Shown in pieces: positions 44,185 to 52,618 of a DNA stretch of 64,000 nucleotides. The notes below the pieces were generated by a model that saw only the letters and a program-made list of their open reading frames with translations, did no database searches and was not told where the DNA came from. Position numbers and translations under genes: made by a program. Position 1 is the stretch's first letter. Each line of letters opens with the position of its first letter. Source of the DNA: an uncultured Eubacteriales bacterium (GTDB lineage: Bacteria > Bacillota > Clostridia > Christensenellales > Aristaeellaceae). Where the stretch lies: the NCBI GenBank assembly GCA_900548145.1, contig URJB01000009.1, forward strand, positions 1-64,000, written 5' to 3'.

Positions 44185-44228
44185 GAACCCGTTCTCCCAT
44201 TTTTGAATCTGTACCATGGAGGCTGAAC

Positions 44229-45365
44229 ATGATCCCTTTCAATATTCCCCCTTATGTGAAGGAAAGCTCCGACTATATCGCACAGGCCATCGCCAATCGG
44301 AAAATTTGCGGCGACGGCCCCTTTACCAAGCGCTGCAATCAGCAGCTGGAGGAAATGACCGGCGCCTGCAAGGCGCTGCTGACCACCTCCGGCACCTCGG
44401 CCATGGAGCTGGCGGCGCTGCTGCTGGATGTGAAGCCCGGCGACGAGGTCATTGTGCCGTCGTTCACCTTCGTAAGCACGGCCAACGCCTTTGTGCTGCG
44501 GGGCGCGAAGATCGTCTTTGTGGACGTGGATCCTGCCACCATGAACATGGATCCCGCCTGTGTGGAGGCTGCCGTTACCTCGAAAACCAAAGTCATCGCC
44601 CCGGTGCATTACGCGGGCGTCTGCTGCGATATGGACGCGATCAACGCCATTGCGGAGGCGCATCACCTGAAGGTGATGGAGGATGCGGCGCAGGCCGTGA
44701 GCTCCACCTACAAGGGACGGGCGGCCGGCAGCCTGAGCGACGTGGGCTGCTACAGCTTTCATGAGACCAAGAATTTCAGCATGGGCGAGGGCGGCGCTAC
44801 CGTCCTGAACCACCCCGAGCTGGTGGAACGGGCCGAGATCATCCGGGAAAAGGGTACTGACCGCAGCCGTTTCTACCGGGGTCAGGTGGACAAGTACACG
44901 TGGGTGGACATCGGTTCTTCCTTCCTGCCCAGCGAACTGAACGCAGCCTATCTGCTGGCCCAGCTGGAGCAGCGGGAAAAGATCACCGCGCGCCGCATGG
45001 CCCGCTGGACGGAATACGATCAGGGCTTGCGGGACTTGGAGGAACAGGGCCGGCTGGAGCGGATGAAGGTGCCCGCCGAGTGCGGCCACAACGCGCATAT
45101 GTACTACATCAAGCTGCGGGATCAGGAACAGCGGGCCGCACTGATTTCCTTCCTGAAGGAACGGGAGATCAGCGCCGTGTTCCACTACATCCCACTGCAC
45201 AGCGCCAAGGCGGGCCGGGAGTTTGGCGTGTTCGCCGGGGAGGACCGCTATACCACCCGGGACAGTGAACGGCTTTTGCGGCTGCCGCTGTACTATGAAA
45301 TGACCGGCGAGGAAAGCGCCAAAGTCATTGAATCGGTTCATGATTTCTTCCGTCAGGAGAAATAA
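44229..45365 (+). CDS. rffA: DegT/DnrJ/EryC1 aminotransferase, RffA/WecE-like
   Basis: This 378-residue PLP enzyme resembles dTDP-4-amino-4,6-dideoxygalactose transaminase. It has the family opening IPFNIPPYVKESSDYI, the cofactor segments TTSGTSAMELAALLL and EDAAQAV, and PLP lysine 181 in HETKNFSMGEGG. These enzymes aminate 4-keto sugars for surface glycans. No other nucleotide-sugar genes are nearby, which is unusual. A DUF308 membrane protein follows after 15 bases. Confidence 0.88.
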   Translation: MIPFNIPPYVKESSDYIAQAIANRKICGDGPFTKRCNQQLEEMTGACKALLTTSGTSAMELAALLLDVKPGDEVIVPSFTFVSTANAFVLRGAKIVFVDVDPATMNMDPACVEAAVTSKTKVIAPVHYAGVCCDMDAINAIAEAHHLKVMEDAAQAVSSTYKGRAAGSLSDVGCYSFHETKNFSMGEGGATVLNHPELVERAEIIREKGTDRSRFYRGQVDKYTWVDIGSSFLPSELNAAYLLAQLEQREKITARRMARWTEYDQGLRDLEEQGRLERMKVPAECGHNAHMYYIKLRDQEQRAALISFLKEREISAVFHYIPLHSAKAGREFGVFAGEDRYTTRDSERLLRLPLYYEMTGEESAKVIESVHDFFRQEK

Positions 45366-45380
45366 AGGAGGAACGATTTT

Positions 45381-45944
45381 ATGTTGAAAAGGAATTGGAG
45401 CCTGACCGGGGTCAGCCTTGCGGCGATCATCTTCTACGCGGTCTGCGGCCTGCTGCTGCTTCTGCTGCCGTCGGAAGCGCTGGCCATCGCCAACTACGCC
45501 ATTGCGGCGCTGCTGCTGGTGATGGGCGTGGTGTGCATTATCGGTTACTTCCGGGGCAGCGTCATCATCGGCCAGTTCGGTTTCCTGCTGGCGGTGGGAA
45601 TGGTGCTGGTGACGCTGGCCGTGGTGATGTTCTGCTATCCCACGCTGCTGGCGAGCCTGCTGCCCGTGATCTGGGGCGTGTCCCTGCTGATCGGCGGCTT
45701 CGGCAAAATTCAGTTTGCCGCCGACCTGCGCCGCTTCGGCGACCGCCGCTGGTGGACGCTGCTGCTGGGCGCGCTGCTGTCCTTCGCACTGGGCATTCTC
45801 TGCCTGGCCAACCCCATTTACATTGCCCAGACCATTTTCGTTTTCATCGGCATCTGCCTGCTGGCCGAAGCCGTGCTGGATCTGGTGACGCTCCTGATGG
45901 TTCGCCGTCATCTGCGCCGGTTTGAGAAGGCCATGGAGGTCTGA
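45381..45944 (+). CDS. DUF308/HdeD-like membrane protein
   Basis: This 187-residue protein has six membrane helices in three hairpins, the layout of the HdeD/DUF308 family (repeated GxxxxxxP and G-I-x-x-I motifs). HdeD in E. coli is linked to acid resistance; the role in Firmicutes is unknown. AAAGGAGG precedes the ATG. It probably shares a transcript with the aminotransferase, ending at the long hairpin at 45960. Confidence 0.78.
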   Translation: MLKRNWSLTGVSLAAIIFYAVCGLLLLLLPSEALAIANYAIAALLLVMGVVCIIGYFRGSVIIGQFGFLLAVGMVLVTLAVVMFCYPTLLASLLPVIWGVSLLIGGFGKIQFAADLRRFGDRRWWTLLLGALLSFALGILCLANPIYIAQTIFVFIGICLLAEAVLDLVTLLMVRRHLRRFEKAMEV

Positions 45945-45959
45945 AAATACTCGTTTTAT

Positions 45960-46007
45960 CCGCCGTCCCCATTCCCGGACGTTCATGGGAATGGGGACGG
46001 CGGTTTT
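45960..46007 (+). terminator. Very strong terminator
   Basis: A perfect 17-bp stem (45960-45976 with 45987-46003) with a ten-base loop is followed by TTTT. It ends the aminotransferase/DUF308 transcript. Confidence 0.9.
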
Positions 46008-46063
46008 CGTAAGCTGGAACGAACGGACGCCACGACACCCTCGCAAACGATGGACGCTTATGG

Positions 46064-46105
46064 AAAACCGCCCTCTTCCCCGGCACTTGGGGAAAGAGGG
46101 CGGTT
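46064..46105 (-). terminator. Terminator of the antiporter operon
   Basis: AACCGCCCTCTTCCCC (46066-46081) pairs with 46089-46105 with one bulged A. On the minus strand the stem is followed by TTTT (46067-46064). It lies 15 bases after the antiporter stop. Confidence 0.85.
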
Positions 46106-46119
46106 CGTTTGTATGCCGG

Positions 46120-47307
46120 TCAGTCCTTGACGATCTCCCCGGCCTTGGTCAGGGCAATCTTGGTAATGACCGGGCCGGTCAGCTCGTAAATGAGCGTGCC
46201 TGCCAAAATAATGGCCTGAATCTGACGGCCGTACTGAGGCAGCTTGGTCAGGGTCATGGTGGCCAGACCAATGGCCACGCCAGCCTGCGGGATCAGGGTG
46301 AAACCCAGATATTTCTGCACGTTGGGATGGGCATGCACCATCCGGGAACCAAGCATGGCGCCCAGCCACTTGCCGACTACGCGGAACAGCACATAGCACA
46401 CGCCGACCAGACCCACGGTGGGCAGAACGCTCAGGTTCAGCTGTGCGCCGGAGATGACGAAGAACAGCAGGAACAGCGGCGGCGTGAAGCGGTCGGTCTG
46501 CTCGATGACCACATTGGCGGTATTGCACACGTTGGTCATCACCGCGCCGATCATCATGATGCACAGCAGGTTGGACAGGCCCCACAGGTCGCACAGGCCC
46601 AGCGCCAGAAAAATGGCGGCGATGGTCAGCGCCAGCTTGTTGCCCCGGGAATGGAAGAAGCTCATGCACAGGCTCAGCACAAAGCCGATGACCGTGCCGA
46701 TGACCAGCGAGCCCACGATCTCGCCCAGCGGGATGAGTGCCATGTTGACTACGGTCATGGGCGCGCCGCTGACCATGGCCTGCGCCACGCTGATGGAGAT
46801 GGCATAGGCCATCAGGCCCAGCGCATCGTCCATGGCCACCACGGGCAGCAGCATTTCGCACACCGGGCCCTTGGCCTTGTACTGACGGATGACCATCAGT
46901 GTCGCGGCGGGGGCCGTGGCGGAGGCGATCGCGCCCAGCGTGATGCACATGGGCAGGTCAAAGCCGGGTACGCCACACAGGGACAGGATGATCAGCACGA
47001 TGTCCACGATCAGCACCGCGCCCAGCCCCTCGCAGACGGTGATGACCACGGGCTTTGTGCCGATGCGCTTTAAGTAGCTCAATTTGAACTCCGCGCCGAT
47101 GGAGTAGGCGATGAAGCCCAGCGCGGCCTCGGTGATGATGCTCAGGCTGTCCGTCATTTCCTGAGAAAGAATGCCCAGTACGGAGGGGCCGATGAGCAGA
47201 CCGCCGATCAGAAAGGCCGTCACGTTGGGCATATGAACCAGCTTAATGAAACGGCTCACCAGCAGACCGGCCATAATTGCGATGGAAAGCGCCAACAGGG
47301 TCGTCAT
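46120..47307 (-). CDS. Cation:proton antiporter (CPA2 type)
   Basis: This 395-residue protein is a membrane-only monovalent cation/proton antiporter with about 12 helices and no RCK or TrkA domain. It begins with ALSIAIMAGLLVSRFIKLVHMPNVTAFLIGGLLIGPSVLG, typical of Kef/NapA-like carriers, and later has the unwound-helix region MDDALGLMAYAI. It exchanges Na+ or K+ for protons. Its ATG overlaps the stop of the upstream PII-like gene, so the two are translated together and may interact. Confidence 0.9.
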   Translation of the reverse strand: MTTLLALSIAIMAGLLVSRFIKLVHMPNVTAFLIGGLLIGPSVLGILSQEMTDSLSIITEAALGFIAYSIGAEFKLSYLKRIGTKPVVITVCEGLGAVLIVDIVLIILSLCGVPGFDLPMCITLGAIASATAPAATLMVIRQYKAKGPVCEMLLPVVAMDDALGLMAYAISISVAQAMVSGAPMTVVNMALIPLGEIVGSLVIGTVIGFVLSLCMSFFHSRGNKLALTIAAIFLALGLCDLWGLSNLLCIMMIGAVMTNVCNTANVVIEQTDRFTPPLFLLFFVISGAQLNLSVLPTVGLVGVCYVLFRVVGKWLGAMLGSRMVHAHPNVQKYLGFTLIPQAGVAIGLATMTLTKLPQYGRQIQAIILAGTLIYELTGPVITKIALTKAGEIVKD

Positions 47308-47651
47308 TGCTGATTGGCCCCCAATCCTTCCACAAACAGGGCGGGGACCGCAAACATAATGCCGGTGTCCGGGTGATCCAGACCGCCCACCACCTGACGC
47401 ACCACCAGCTTGGCTTTGTGGACTTCGTCCTCGGCGAGCACCATCATCAGAGTCTTGCTGCTTTCCCGGGCCGGGTCAAAAAGCTGACGCAGCGCCCCGA
47501 ACATGGGCAGGTCGTCCCCGCTTTTGTCAATGACGCGCATCATGCCCATGCTGTCCAGCACGGTGCAGCCGTGAATGCCGCTTTCCAGCAGCCGTTCCAA
47601 CAGCGTTTCCAGGTATTCGGTTCGATTGAGCACCAGAAATAGTACCTGCAT
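47304..47651 (-). CDS. PII-like small signalling protein
   Basis: This 115-residue protein follows the beta-alpha-beta-beta-alpha-beta plan of PII-like proteins: LFLVLNRTEYLETLLERLLESGIHGCTVLDS, a variable loop, then KTLMMVLAEDEVHKAKLVVRQVV. It has no classical PII signature. ATG 47651 has AAGGGAG eight bases upstream. The stop overlaps the antiporter start (ATGA). PII-like proteins such as SbtB and CutA-type folds often sense nucleotides or metals and control a linked transporter, so this one may gate the antiporter. Confidence 0.68.
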   Translation of the reverse strand: MQVLFLVLNRTEYLETLLERLLESGIHGCTVLDSMGMMRVIDKSGDDLPMFGALRQLFDPARESSKTLMMVLAEDEVHKAKLVVRQVVGGLDHPDTGIMFAVPALFVEGLGANQQ

Positions 47652-47716
47652 AAATTTCTCTCCCTTGCCAAAATCGGACGGACTGCACGGGCTTCCGGCA
47701 ACCGCCGCAACCATTT

Positions 47717-47744
47717 ATTATAGATTGTTTTTGGCATAATGCAA
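47717..47744 (-). promoter_or_regulatory. Promoter of the PII-like/antiporter operon
   Basis: On the minus strand TTGCAT (47744-47739), a 16-base spacer and TATAAT (47722-47717) form a strong promoter about 65 bases before the PII-like start. Confidence 0.7.
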
Positions 47745-47768
47745 GGTTTTTCGGCACTTTTTAGCGCT

Positions 47769-48587
47769 TTATTTTTGCGGGTTTCGGACATAAACAGAGG
47801 GGGAGACGCCCACGATGATTTTGAAGACCCGGCTGAAATAAAAGCAGTCCTCAAACCCAACGGCTTCCGCCACTTCGGCCACGCTCATACCGCCCGCCGA
47901 CAGCATGGATTTCGCCGCGGAAATGCGGATCAGCGTTCGGTAACGCACGGGGTTCATACCCGCAAACTTCCCGAACAGGCGGCGGAAGTAGCACTCGCTC
48001 ATGCCGCACAGAGCCGCCAGTTCCGATACGGGCGTGTTCTCGTTCCAGTGGAGCTTCAGATATTCCACCCCTGCCCGGATGGGATAACGCTTTTCCGATT
48101 CGCCCACACAGAAGGACAGCACGTGCCGGAGCAGCCGATACGCCTCGGCTTTGACGCACACCATGGAGCGTTTCGGCGCATGACAGGCGGCGGAAAGCAC
48201 CTGAAAGTATTTCTCGAAACGCTCGCCGTCGCGGCTGACGATCAGCGGGATATCGGAAAGAGAAAGCGCCTGTCCGTTTTCGTCCCGCAGGATGAAATTG
48301 AACAGAAGGTCCTGAATGCGCGGGAGGGCTGCTGCTTCCCATTCGATGCGCACGGTGTACCTAAGCCCCATGGGCAGGTAGACAAGGTCGTTTTTTGCGG
48401 CCGTGACGGTGACACCATCTATCATCGAAAACTCCATCCGAATATCGCCGGTGATGAGCATCAGCCCATCGTAGGGACGGCCGCTGCATTGGTAGCCGGT
48501 GTAGCTGTGGCTATCGTTCCAGCTTTGCAGCACTAATTCTGGTTCCATGATTTCAAAATCGGCATAATACAGTTCTTCCAATGTCAA
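47769..48587 (-). CDS. AraC family transcriptional regulator
   Basis: This 272-residue protein has an N-terminal cupin-like sensor (about 15-150) and a C-terminal pair of helix-turn-helix motifs (residues about 170-270: VSELAALCGMSECYFRRLFGK and VAEVAEAVGFEDCFYFSRVFK). It starts at TTG 48587, supported by GAGGTGA upstream; no in-frame ATG has a site. It is divergent from the oxidoreductase/isomerase operon, so it probably activates that operon in response to its sugar substrate. Confidence 0.88.
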   Translation of the reverse strand: MTLEELYYADFEIMEPELVLQSWNDSHSYTGYQCSGRPYDGLMLITGDIRMEFSMIDGVTVTAAKNDLVYLPMGLRYTVRIEWEAAALPRIQDLLFNFILRDENGQALSLSDIPLIVSRDGERFEKYFQVLSAACHAPKRSMVCVKAEAYRLLRHVLSFCVGESEKRYPIRAGVEYLKLHWNENTPVSELAALCGMSECYFRRLFGKFAGMNPVRYRTLIRISAAKSMLSAGGMSVAEVAEAVGFEDCFYFSRVFKIIVGVSPSVYVRNPQK

Positions 48588-48679
48588 CGCGCATCACCTC
48601 GCCCGAAAAGTATAACATTTTTGTATCGAAAAATCCATGAAATCGCGAAAACTTCATTCTCCGAAAAAAGGAATACCGC

Positions 48680-48685
48680 TATAAT
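48680..48685 (+). promoter_or_regulatory. -10 box of the oxidoreductase operon in the divergent AraC region
   Basis: TATAAT (48680-48685) lies 33 bases before the oxidoreductase start. The expected -35 position (48657-48662) is a poor match, as is common for promoters that need an AraC-type activator. Confidence 0.5.
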
Positions 48686-48717
48686 GACCTCACCAGAAAA
48701 CAGAGGAGGTGCTGCGT

Positions 48718-49851
48718 ATGCAGCAGCTGCAAAAAATGAAAACGGCGCTGATCGGCAGCGGCATGATCAGCGGAATCTATCTCAAAAACATGAAGGAACA
48801 GTTCGACATTCTGGAACTGGTGGGCTGCTCGGACATCCGCCCCGAGCGCAGCAAAGCCCGGGCAGAGGAATTTGGCGTCCGCTGCATGACCAATGAGGAG
48901 ATTCTTGCGGATCCCTCCATTGAAATGGTGGTGAATACCACCTATCCAACGGCTCACTTCGAGGTCTCCAAGGCCGCGCTGGAGGCGGGCAAGAACGTCT
49001 ACTGTGAAAAAATGACTACCCTTTCCGTGGAGCAGTCCACGGAATTGATGGAATTGGCGGCCTCCAAGGGGCTGTTCGTGGGCGGTGCGCCGGACACCTT
49101 TCTGGCAGGCGGGATGCAGCTGGCCCGGCAGCTGTTGGACAGCGGCATCGTTGGCACGCCGGTGGCGGCGGAGGTCACATTGTGCCGCTCCTATCATCAT
49201 GAACGGGCCTATTCCGGCGATTACAAGCGCTTCGCCTTCGGCCAAAACGGCGGCATGATCTTCGATATGGGCGCGTACTACCTGACGGCGCTGGCTTTCC
49301 TGCTGGGCCCGGCGCAGGCCGTCAGCGGCTTTTCTCAGATTCGCGACCCGCACCGTACTTACATGAACCCCAACTGCCCCTTGTTCGGGCAGGAAATGCT
49401 GGTGGAGTCGGACAACAACACGGTAGGCTCCGTTCTGTACCAAAACGGTACGCTGGGGCATCTGCTGTTCACCTCCGAGGGCGTAGGGGCCAATCAGTCC
49501 TTCAAACTCTACTGCACCAACGGCACGCTGGACTTGGGCGACCCCAACGAATACGGCGGCGTGATCCGCGTGACCAACAAGAAGGGCGAGATCAGCGAGA
49601 TTCACACCACCCACGCCTACGTAGACGGAAATTTCCGCGGCTTGGGCGTGGCTGACGCGGCCTACGCCATCCGCAATAGGCGACCCGCTCGCTGTTCCGG
49701 CGAAATGAATCGCCACGTGCTGGAAATGGCGTTGGGCATTCTGGAAAGCAGCGCCACCGGGCAGGTTCATCTCATGCAGACCACCTGCCAGCGGCCCCAG
49801 CCTTTCGCACCGGGCTACACCGAGCGGCCGGAGCTGGTTATGAACGTGTAA
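48718..49851 (+). CDS. Gfo/Idh/MocA family oxidoreductase
   Basis: This 377-residue NAD(P)-dependent sugar dehydrogenase has the Rossmann loop IGSGMISGIYL near residues 11-21, followed by the family motif EAGKNVYCEKM with the catalytic lysine, and the histidine-containing MGAYYL region. The substrate is unknown; inositol, sugar acids or glycosides are possible. ATG 48718 has GAGGAGG eight bases upstream. The isomerase gene follows after 34 bases. Confidence 0.9.
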   Translation: MQQLQKMKTALIGSGMISGIYLKNMKEQFDILELVGCSDIRPERSKARAEEFGVRCMTNEEILADPSIEMVVNTTYPTAHFEVSKAALEAGKNVYCEKMTTLSVEQSTELMELAASKGLFVGGAPDTFLAGGMQLARQLLDSGIVGTPVAAEVTLCRSYHHERAYSGDYKRFAFGQNGGMIFDMGAYYLTALAFLLGPAQAVSGFSQIRDPHRTYMNPNCPLFGQEMLVESDNNTVGSVLYQNGTLGHLLFTSEGVGANQSFKLYCTNGTLDLGDPNEYGGVIRVTNKKGEISEIHTTHAYVDGNFRGLGVADAAYAIRNRRPARCSGEMNRHVLEMALGILESSATGQVHLMQTTCQRPQPFAPGYTERPELVMNV

Positions 49852-49885
49852 AAATAAACGCCCACCGGGCAGAAGGAAGAAAAGT

Positions 49886-50668
49886 ATGTCTCAGTTTGGC
49901 ATTCAGATGTATACCCTGCGCGAAACCATGAAGACCCCCGAGGATTACGAGACGACGCTCCGCCGGGTGGCGGAGATGGGCTACACCAACGTGCAGCTGA
50001 CCCCGCCCGCCTTTTCCGGCGCCGAGGACACTCAGCGCCTGTTGGAAAAATACGGCCTTGCCGCCGACTCTGCCATCTGCGGCGTTTATCAGATCCCCGA
50101 ACGGCTGGATCAGATCGAAAAAGACGCGAAGACGCTCAAGACCGACGTGGTACGAACCGACTCCATCCGTCCCGAGGATCGGGGCGACACGGAGGGCTAC
50201 AAGCGCTTCGCCGCCCACCTGAACCTGTGCGGCGCGGAACTGAAGCGGCGCGGGCTCAAGTTCATGTATCACTTCCATTCTTTTGAGTTCGTCAAGCTGG
50301 GCGATGTTCGCGGCATTGACATTCTGCTGGGGGAGACAGACCCCGAAACCGTGCTGTTCCAGCCGGACGTGTTCTGGCTGACCGCCGCGGGCACCGAGCC
50401 AAGCCGCTCACTGGAAATGTTCCGGGGCCGCGCCCTGTATATGCATCTGAAGGATTACGTGATCGTTCAGCCCGACTCCGCTGTGCTGGAGGAGACTAAG
50501 CGGGCCAGCGCCCCGGTAGGCACGGGCAATCTGGACTGGCAGCATATTCTGGAGACGGCCCGTTCCATCGGCATTCAGAACTTCGTGGTGGAGGATGATA
50601 TGGGCGTGCTCGATCCCTTCGAAAGCGCCCGCCAGAGTATTGCCAATATGAAGAAACTGGGTTTCTAA
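49886..50668 (+). CDS. Sugar phosphate isomerase/epimerase (xylose-isomerase-like TIM barrel)
   Basis: This 260-residue protein is an AP endonuclease 2-type TIM barrel like IolE and IolH. It begins QFGIQMYTLRETMKTPEDYE and contains YHFHSFEF and MHLKDY, which supply likely metal ligands. Together with the dehydrogenase it probably oxidises and rearranges one sugar or cyclitol. GAAGGAAG precedes the ATG. A strong terminator follows. Confidence 0.88.
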   Translation: MSQFGIQMYTLRETMKTPEDYETTLRRVAEMGYTNVQLTPPAFSGAEDTQRLLEKYGLAADSAICGVYQIPERLDQIEKDAKTLKTDVVRTDSIRPEDRGDTEGYKRFAAHLNLCGAELKRRGLKFMYHFHSFEFVKLGDVRGIDILLGETDPETVLFQPDVFWLTAAGTEPSRSLEMFRGRALYMHLKDYVIVQPDSAVLEETKRASAPVGTGNLDWQHILETARSIGIQNFVVEDDMGVLDPFESARQSIANMKKLGF

Positions 50669-50687
50669 GGAATGGTTTTCCTGATCG

Positions 50688-50725
50688 GCAGGGGGGCGTC
50701 CGCAGCGGACGGCCCCCTGCTTTTT
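50688..50725 (+). terminator. Strong terminator of the oxidoreductase/isomerase operon
   Basis: GCAGGGGG (50688-50695) pairs with CCCCCTGC (50713-50720), continued by CGTCCG (50697-50702) with CGGACG (50706-50711). TTTTT follows (50721-50725). Bases 50726-50817 hold nothing recognisable. Confidence 0.9.
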
Positions 50726-50817
50726 GTTATGTGAATTTCGAATGGCCGATATGGGTAAGGCATCAAACCCTTATCACATCATAAGAAAACGTTGGGGAAG
50801 ATGCCAGCGATGGTATA

Positions 50818-50846
50818 TTGACGAACCAAAAAGTCTTGATTATAAT
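50818..50846 (+). promoter_or_regulatory. Promoter of the ATP synthase operon
   Basis: TTGACG (50818-50823), a 17-base spacer and a perfect TATAAT (50841-50846) form a near-consensus sigma-A promoter with a leader of about 90 bases before atpB. Confidence 0.8.
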
Positions 50847-50944
50847 ATGTTCTCGGTGACGGGCCAAAGAAGGAGACTTCTTCGGGTCGTCCTGTTCTCT
50901 GTAAAGGGGAACTGCCAGGGAATATTTCTAAAGAAGGGATGCTA

Positions 50945-51763
50945 TTGGACCGCAAGAAGAAACTCCTGCCGCTGCTCGGCTACTTCGGGCTGCTGATCCT
51001 GATCGTAGTCGCTGCTTTCCTGACAGGCAAGCAGGGCGGCGGAGAAACCATCAAAGAGGTCATGAAGGACGCGGTTCTTCATGAGGATAACCGGATCGCC
51101 TTTCTGGGCGGCATGACGGTGAATCCCGGGCTGATCTCGGCCTACACGGTGACGGGGATCCTGCTGCTGTTTGCGGCGGTGATGCGCATTTTCGTCATTC
51201 CCCACTTCAAGGAGATCCCCGGAAAGCTGCAAACGCTGCTGGAAACGCTGGTGGGCATGTTCGATCATCTGGCCAAGTCCAACAGCCCGCACCGCAACGG
51301 TTTCCTGGGAGCCTACGTTTTCGGCGCAGGCGTGTATATCTTTGTCAGCACGATCTTCGAACTGCTGGGCTTGCAGGTCGTCACCACCACGGGACGCTCC
51401 ATGTCCATGCCCGCCCCGCTGTCGGATATCAACGGCGCCATCGCCATGGGCTGCGTGTCCTATCTGGTCATTCTGTCCGGCGGTATCGCGTCAAACGGTT
51501 TCCGGGGCGTGGGCAGCACGCTGAAGGAGTTCTCCCTGCCCATCTCCATGAGCTTCCGTCTGTTCGGTGCTATGCTCAGCGGTCTGCTGGTCACGGAGCT
51601 GGTGTACTACACCATCATGCTTAGCATTGTGCTGCCGGTGATCGTGGCTGTGCTGTTCACCCTGCTGCACGCGCTGATCCAGACCTACGTGCTTACCATG
51701 CTTACATCCGTGTTCTACGGCGAGGTTTCCGAACCCCATCAGAAGAAAAACAAGAAAGGTTGA
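50945..51763 (+). CDS. atpB: ATP synthase Fo subunit a
   Basis: This protein of about 272 residues forms the stator half-channels for protons or sodium. It has five or six membrane helices, and the essential arginine is in SMSFRLFGAMLSG; the usual Asn after FG is Ala. TTG 50945 is preferred to ATG 50939 because AAGAAGGG lies six bases before it, while the ATG directly abuts it. No atpI precedes it. The order is a-c-b-alpha-gamma-beta-epsilon. Confidence 0.9.
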   Translation: MDRKKKLLPLLGYFGLLILIVVAAFLTGKQGGGETIKEVMKDAVLHEDNRIAFLGGMTVNPGLISAYTVTGILLLFAAVMRIFVIPHFKEIPGKLQTLLETLVGMFDHLAKSNSPHRNGFLGAYVFGAGVYIFVSTIFELLGLQVVTTTGRSMSMPAPLSDINGAIAMGCVSYLVILSGGIASNGFRGVGSTLKEFSLPISMSFRLFGAMLSGLLVTELVYYTIMLSIVLPVIVAVLFTLLHALIQTYVLTMLTSVFYGEVSEPHQKKNKKG

Positions 51764-51768
51764 TCACA

Positions 51769-52098
51769 ATGAAGAATCACAATTTCCGTCGTATCCTGTC
51801 CGCCGCCGCGCTGGCGCTGGTGCTTGTCCTGTTTGTGGGCGCTGCCTTTGCTGAGGAGACCGTCGGTGCGGATGCCACCAGCATGAAGGCCATCGCCGCC
51901 GCCGTGACCATCGGTCTGGCCAGCGTTGCAGGCGCTTTCGCCATGGGTATGGCTATTTCGAAGGCTTCCGAAGGCATCTCACGTCAGCCTGAAGCCGCGG
52001 GCGAGATCCGCAGCAGCATGATGCTGGGTCTGGTGTTTATCGAGACTGCTATCATTTACGCCCTGATCGTGGCCATCCTGATCATCTTTGTGCTGTAA
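51769..52098 (+). CDS. atpE: ATP synthase Fo subunit c with signal-peptide-like N-terminus
   Basis: This 109-residue protein forms the rotor ring. The normal hairpin begins near residue 38. The ion-binding carboxylate is Glu92 in VFIETAIIY, and the polar loop is SRQPEA (71-76). Before it lies an extension (FRRILSAAALALVLVLFVGAAFAEE) that looks like a signal peptide. The position equal to Gln32 of sodium-type rings is Met60 or so, favouring proton coupling, though Thr follows Glu92. ATG 51769 has AAAGG upstream. Confidence 0.92.
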   Translation: MKNHNFRRILSAAALALVLVLFVGAAFAEETVGADATSMKAIAAAVTIGLASVAGAFAMGMAISKASEGISRQPEAAGEIRSSMMLGLVFIETAIIYALIVAILIIFVL

Positions 52099-52120
52099 GC
52101 GCTGAGGGAGAGGAAAAACG

Positions 52121-52618
52121 ATGCAATTACCTCTGAATATCGACTGGCAGCAGATCTTGCTGCACGCCCTGAACCTGGTGATCCTGGTAGGCGGTCTGTA
52201 CGCACTGCTGTTTAAGCCCGTGAAGAAGTTCATGGATCAGCGGGCAGAAAACTACCAGAAGATGAAGGCCGACGCGGAGGACGCGAAGACGCAGGCCGAA
52301 GCGTTCAAGGCGGAGCTGAACGAACGAATGAAACATGCGGATGAAGAAACGCAGGCTTACCGGCAGGAGGCCATGGCCAAGGTGGAAAAAGAAGCAGGCG
52401 CGGTGCTGGATTCCGCTCGGAATCGGGCGCAGAAGATCGTGAACGACGCCATGGAAAGGGCCGCCAGCGAAGAAAAGCAGATCGTGCAGAACGCCCAGAG
52501 CGAGATCGCCCGTCTGAGCGTGGAAGCGACCCAGAAACTGATGGATTGCAAACTGTCCGACGTGTACGATCAGTTCCTTGACGCTGCGGAAGGGAGCGAA
52601 GCCCATGACCAGCGGTGA
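52121..52618 (+). CDS. atpF: ATP synthase Fo subunit b
   Basis: This 165-residue protein has one membrane helix (residues about 8-30) and a long charged coiled coil ending in LSVEATQKLMDCKLSDVYDQFL, the part that meets delta in other enzymes. It forms the peripheral stalk. GGGAGAGG precedes the ATG. The 3' end overlaps atpA by 14 bases. No delta gene lies between them, where atpH is normally found. Confidence 0.93.
   Translation: MQLPLNIDWQQILLHALNLVILVGGLYALLFKPVKKFMDQRAENYQKMKADAEDAKTQAEAFKAELNERMKHADEETQAYRQEAMAKVEKEAGAVLDSARNRAQKIVNDAMERAASEEKQIVQNAQSEIARLSVEATQKLMDCKLSDVYDQFLDAAEGSEAHDQR

Noticed and set aside
50724..50996. 90-codon frame before atpB
   Set aside because: It crosses the atp promoter and is out of frame with atpB. 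Its composition is not protein-like.
51769..52098. Sodium-specific c-ring
   Set aside because: Thr follows the ion-binding Glu as in sodium rings, but the Gln position of the first helix is hydrophobic, so sodium specificity is not supported.
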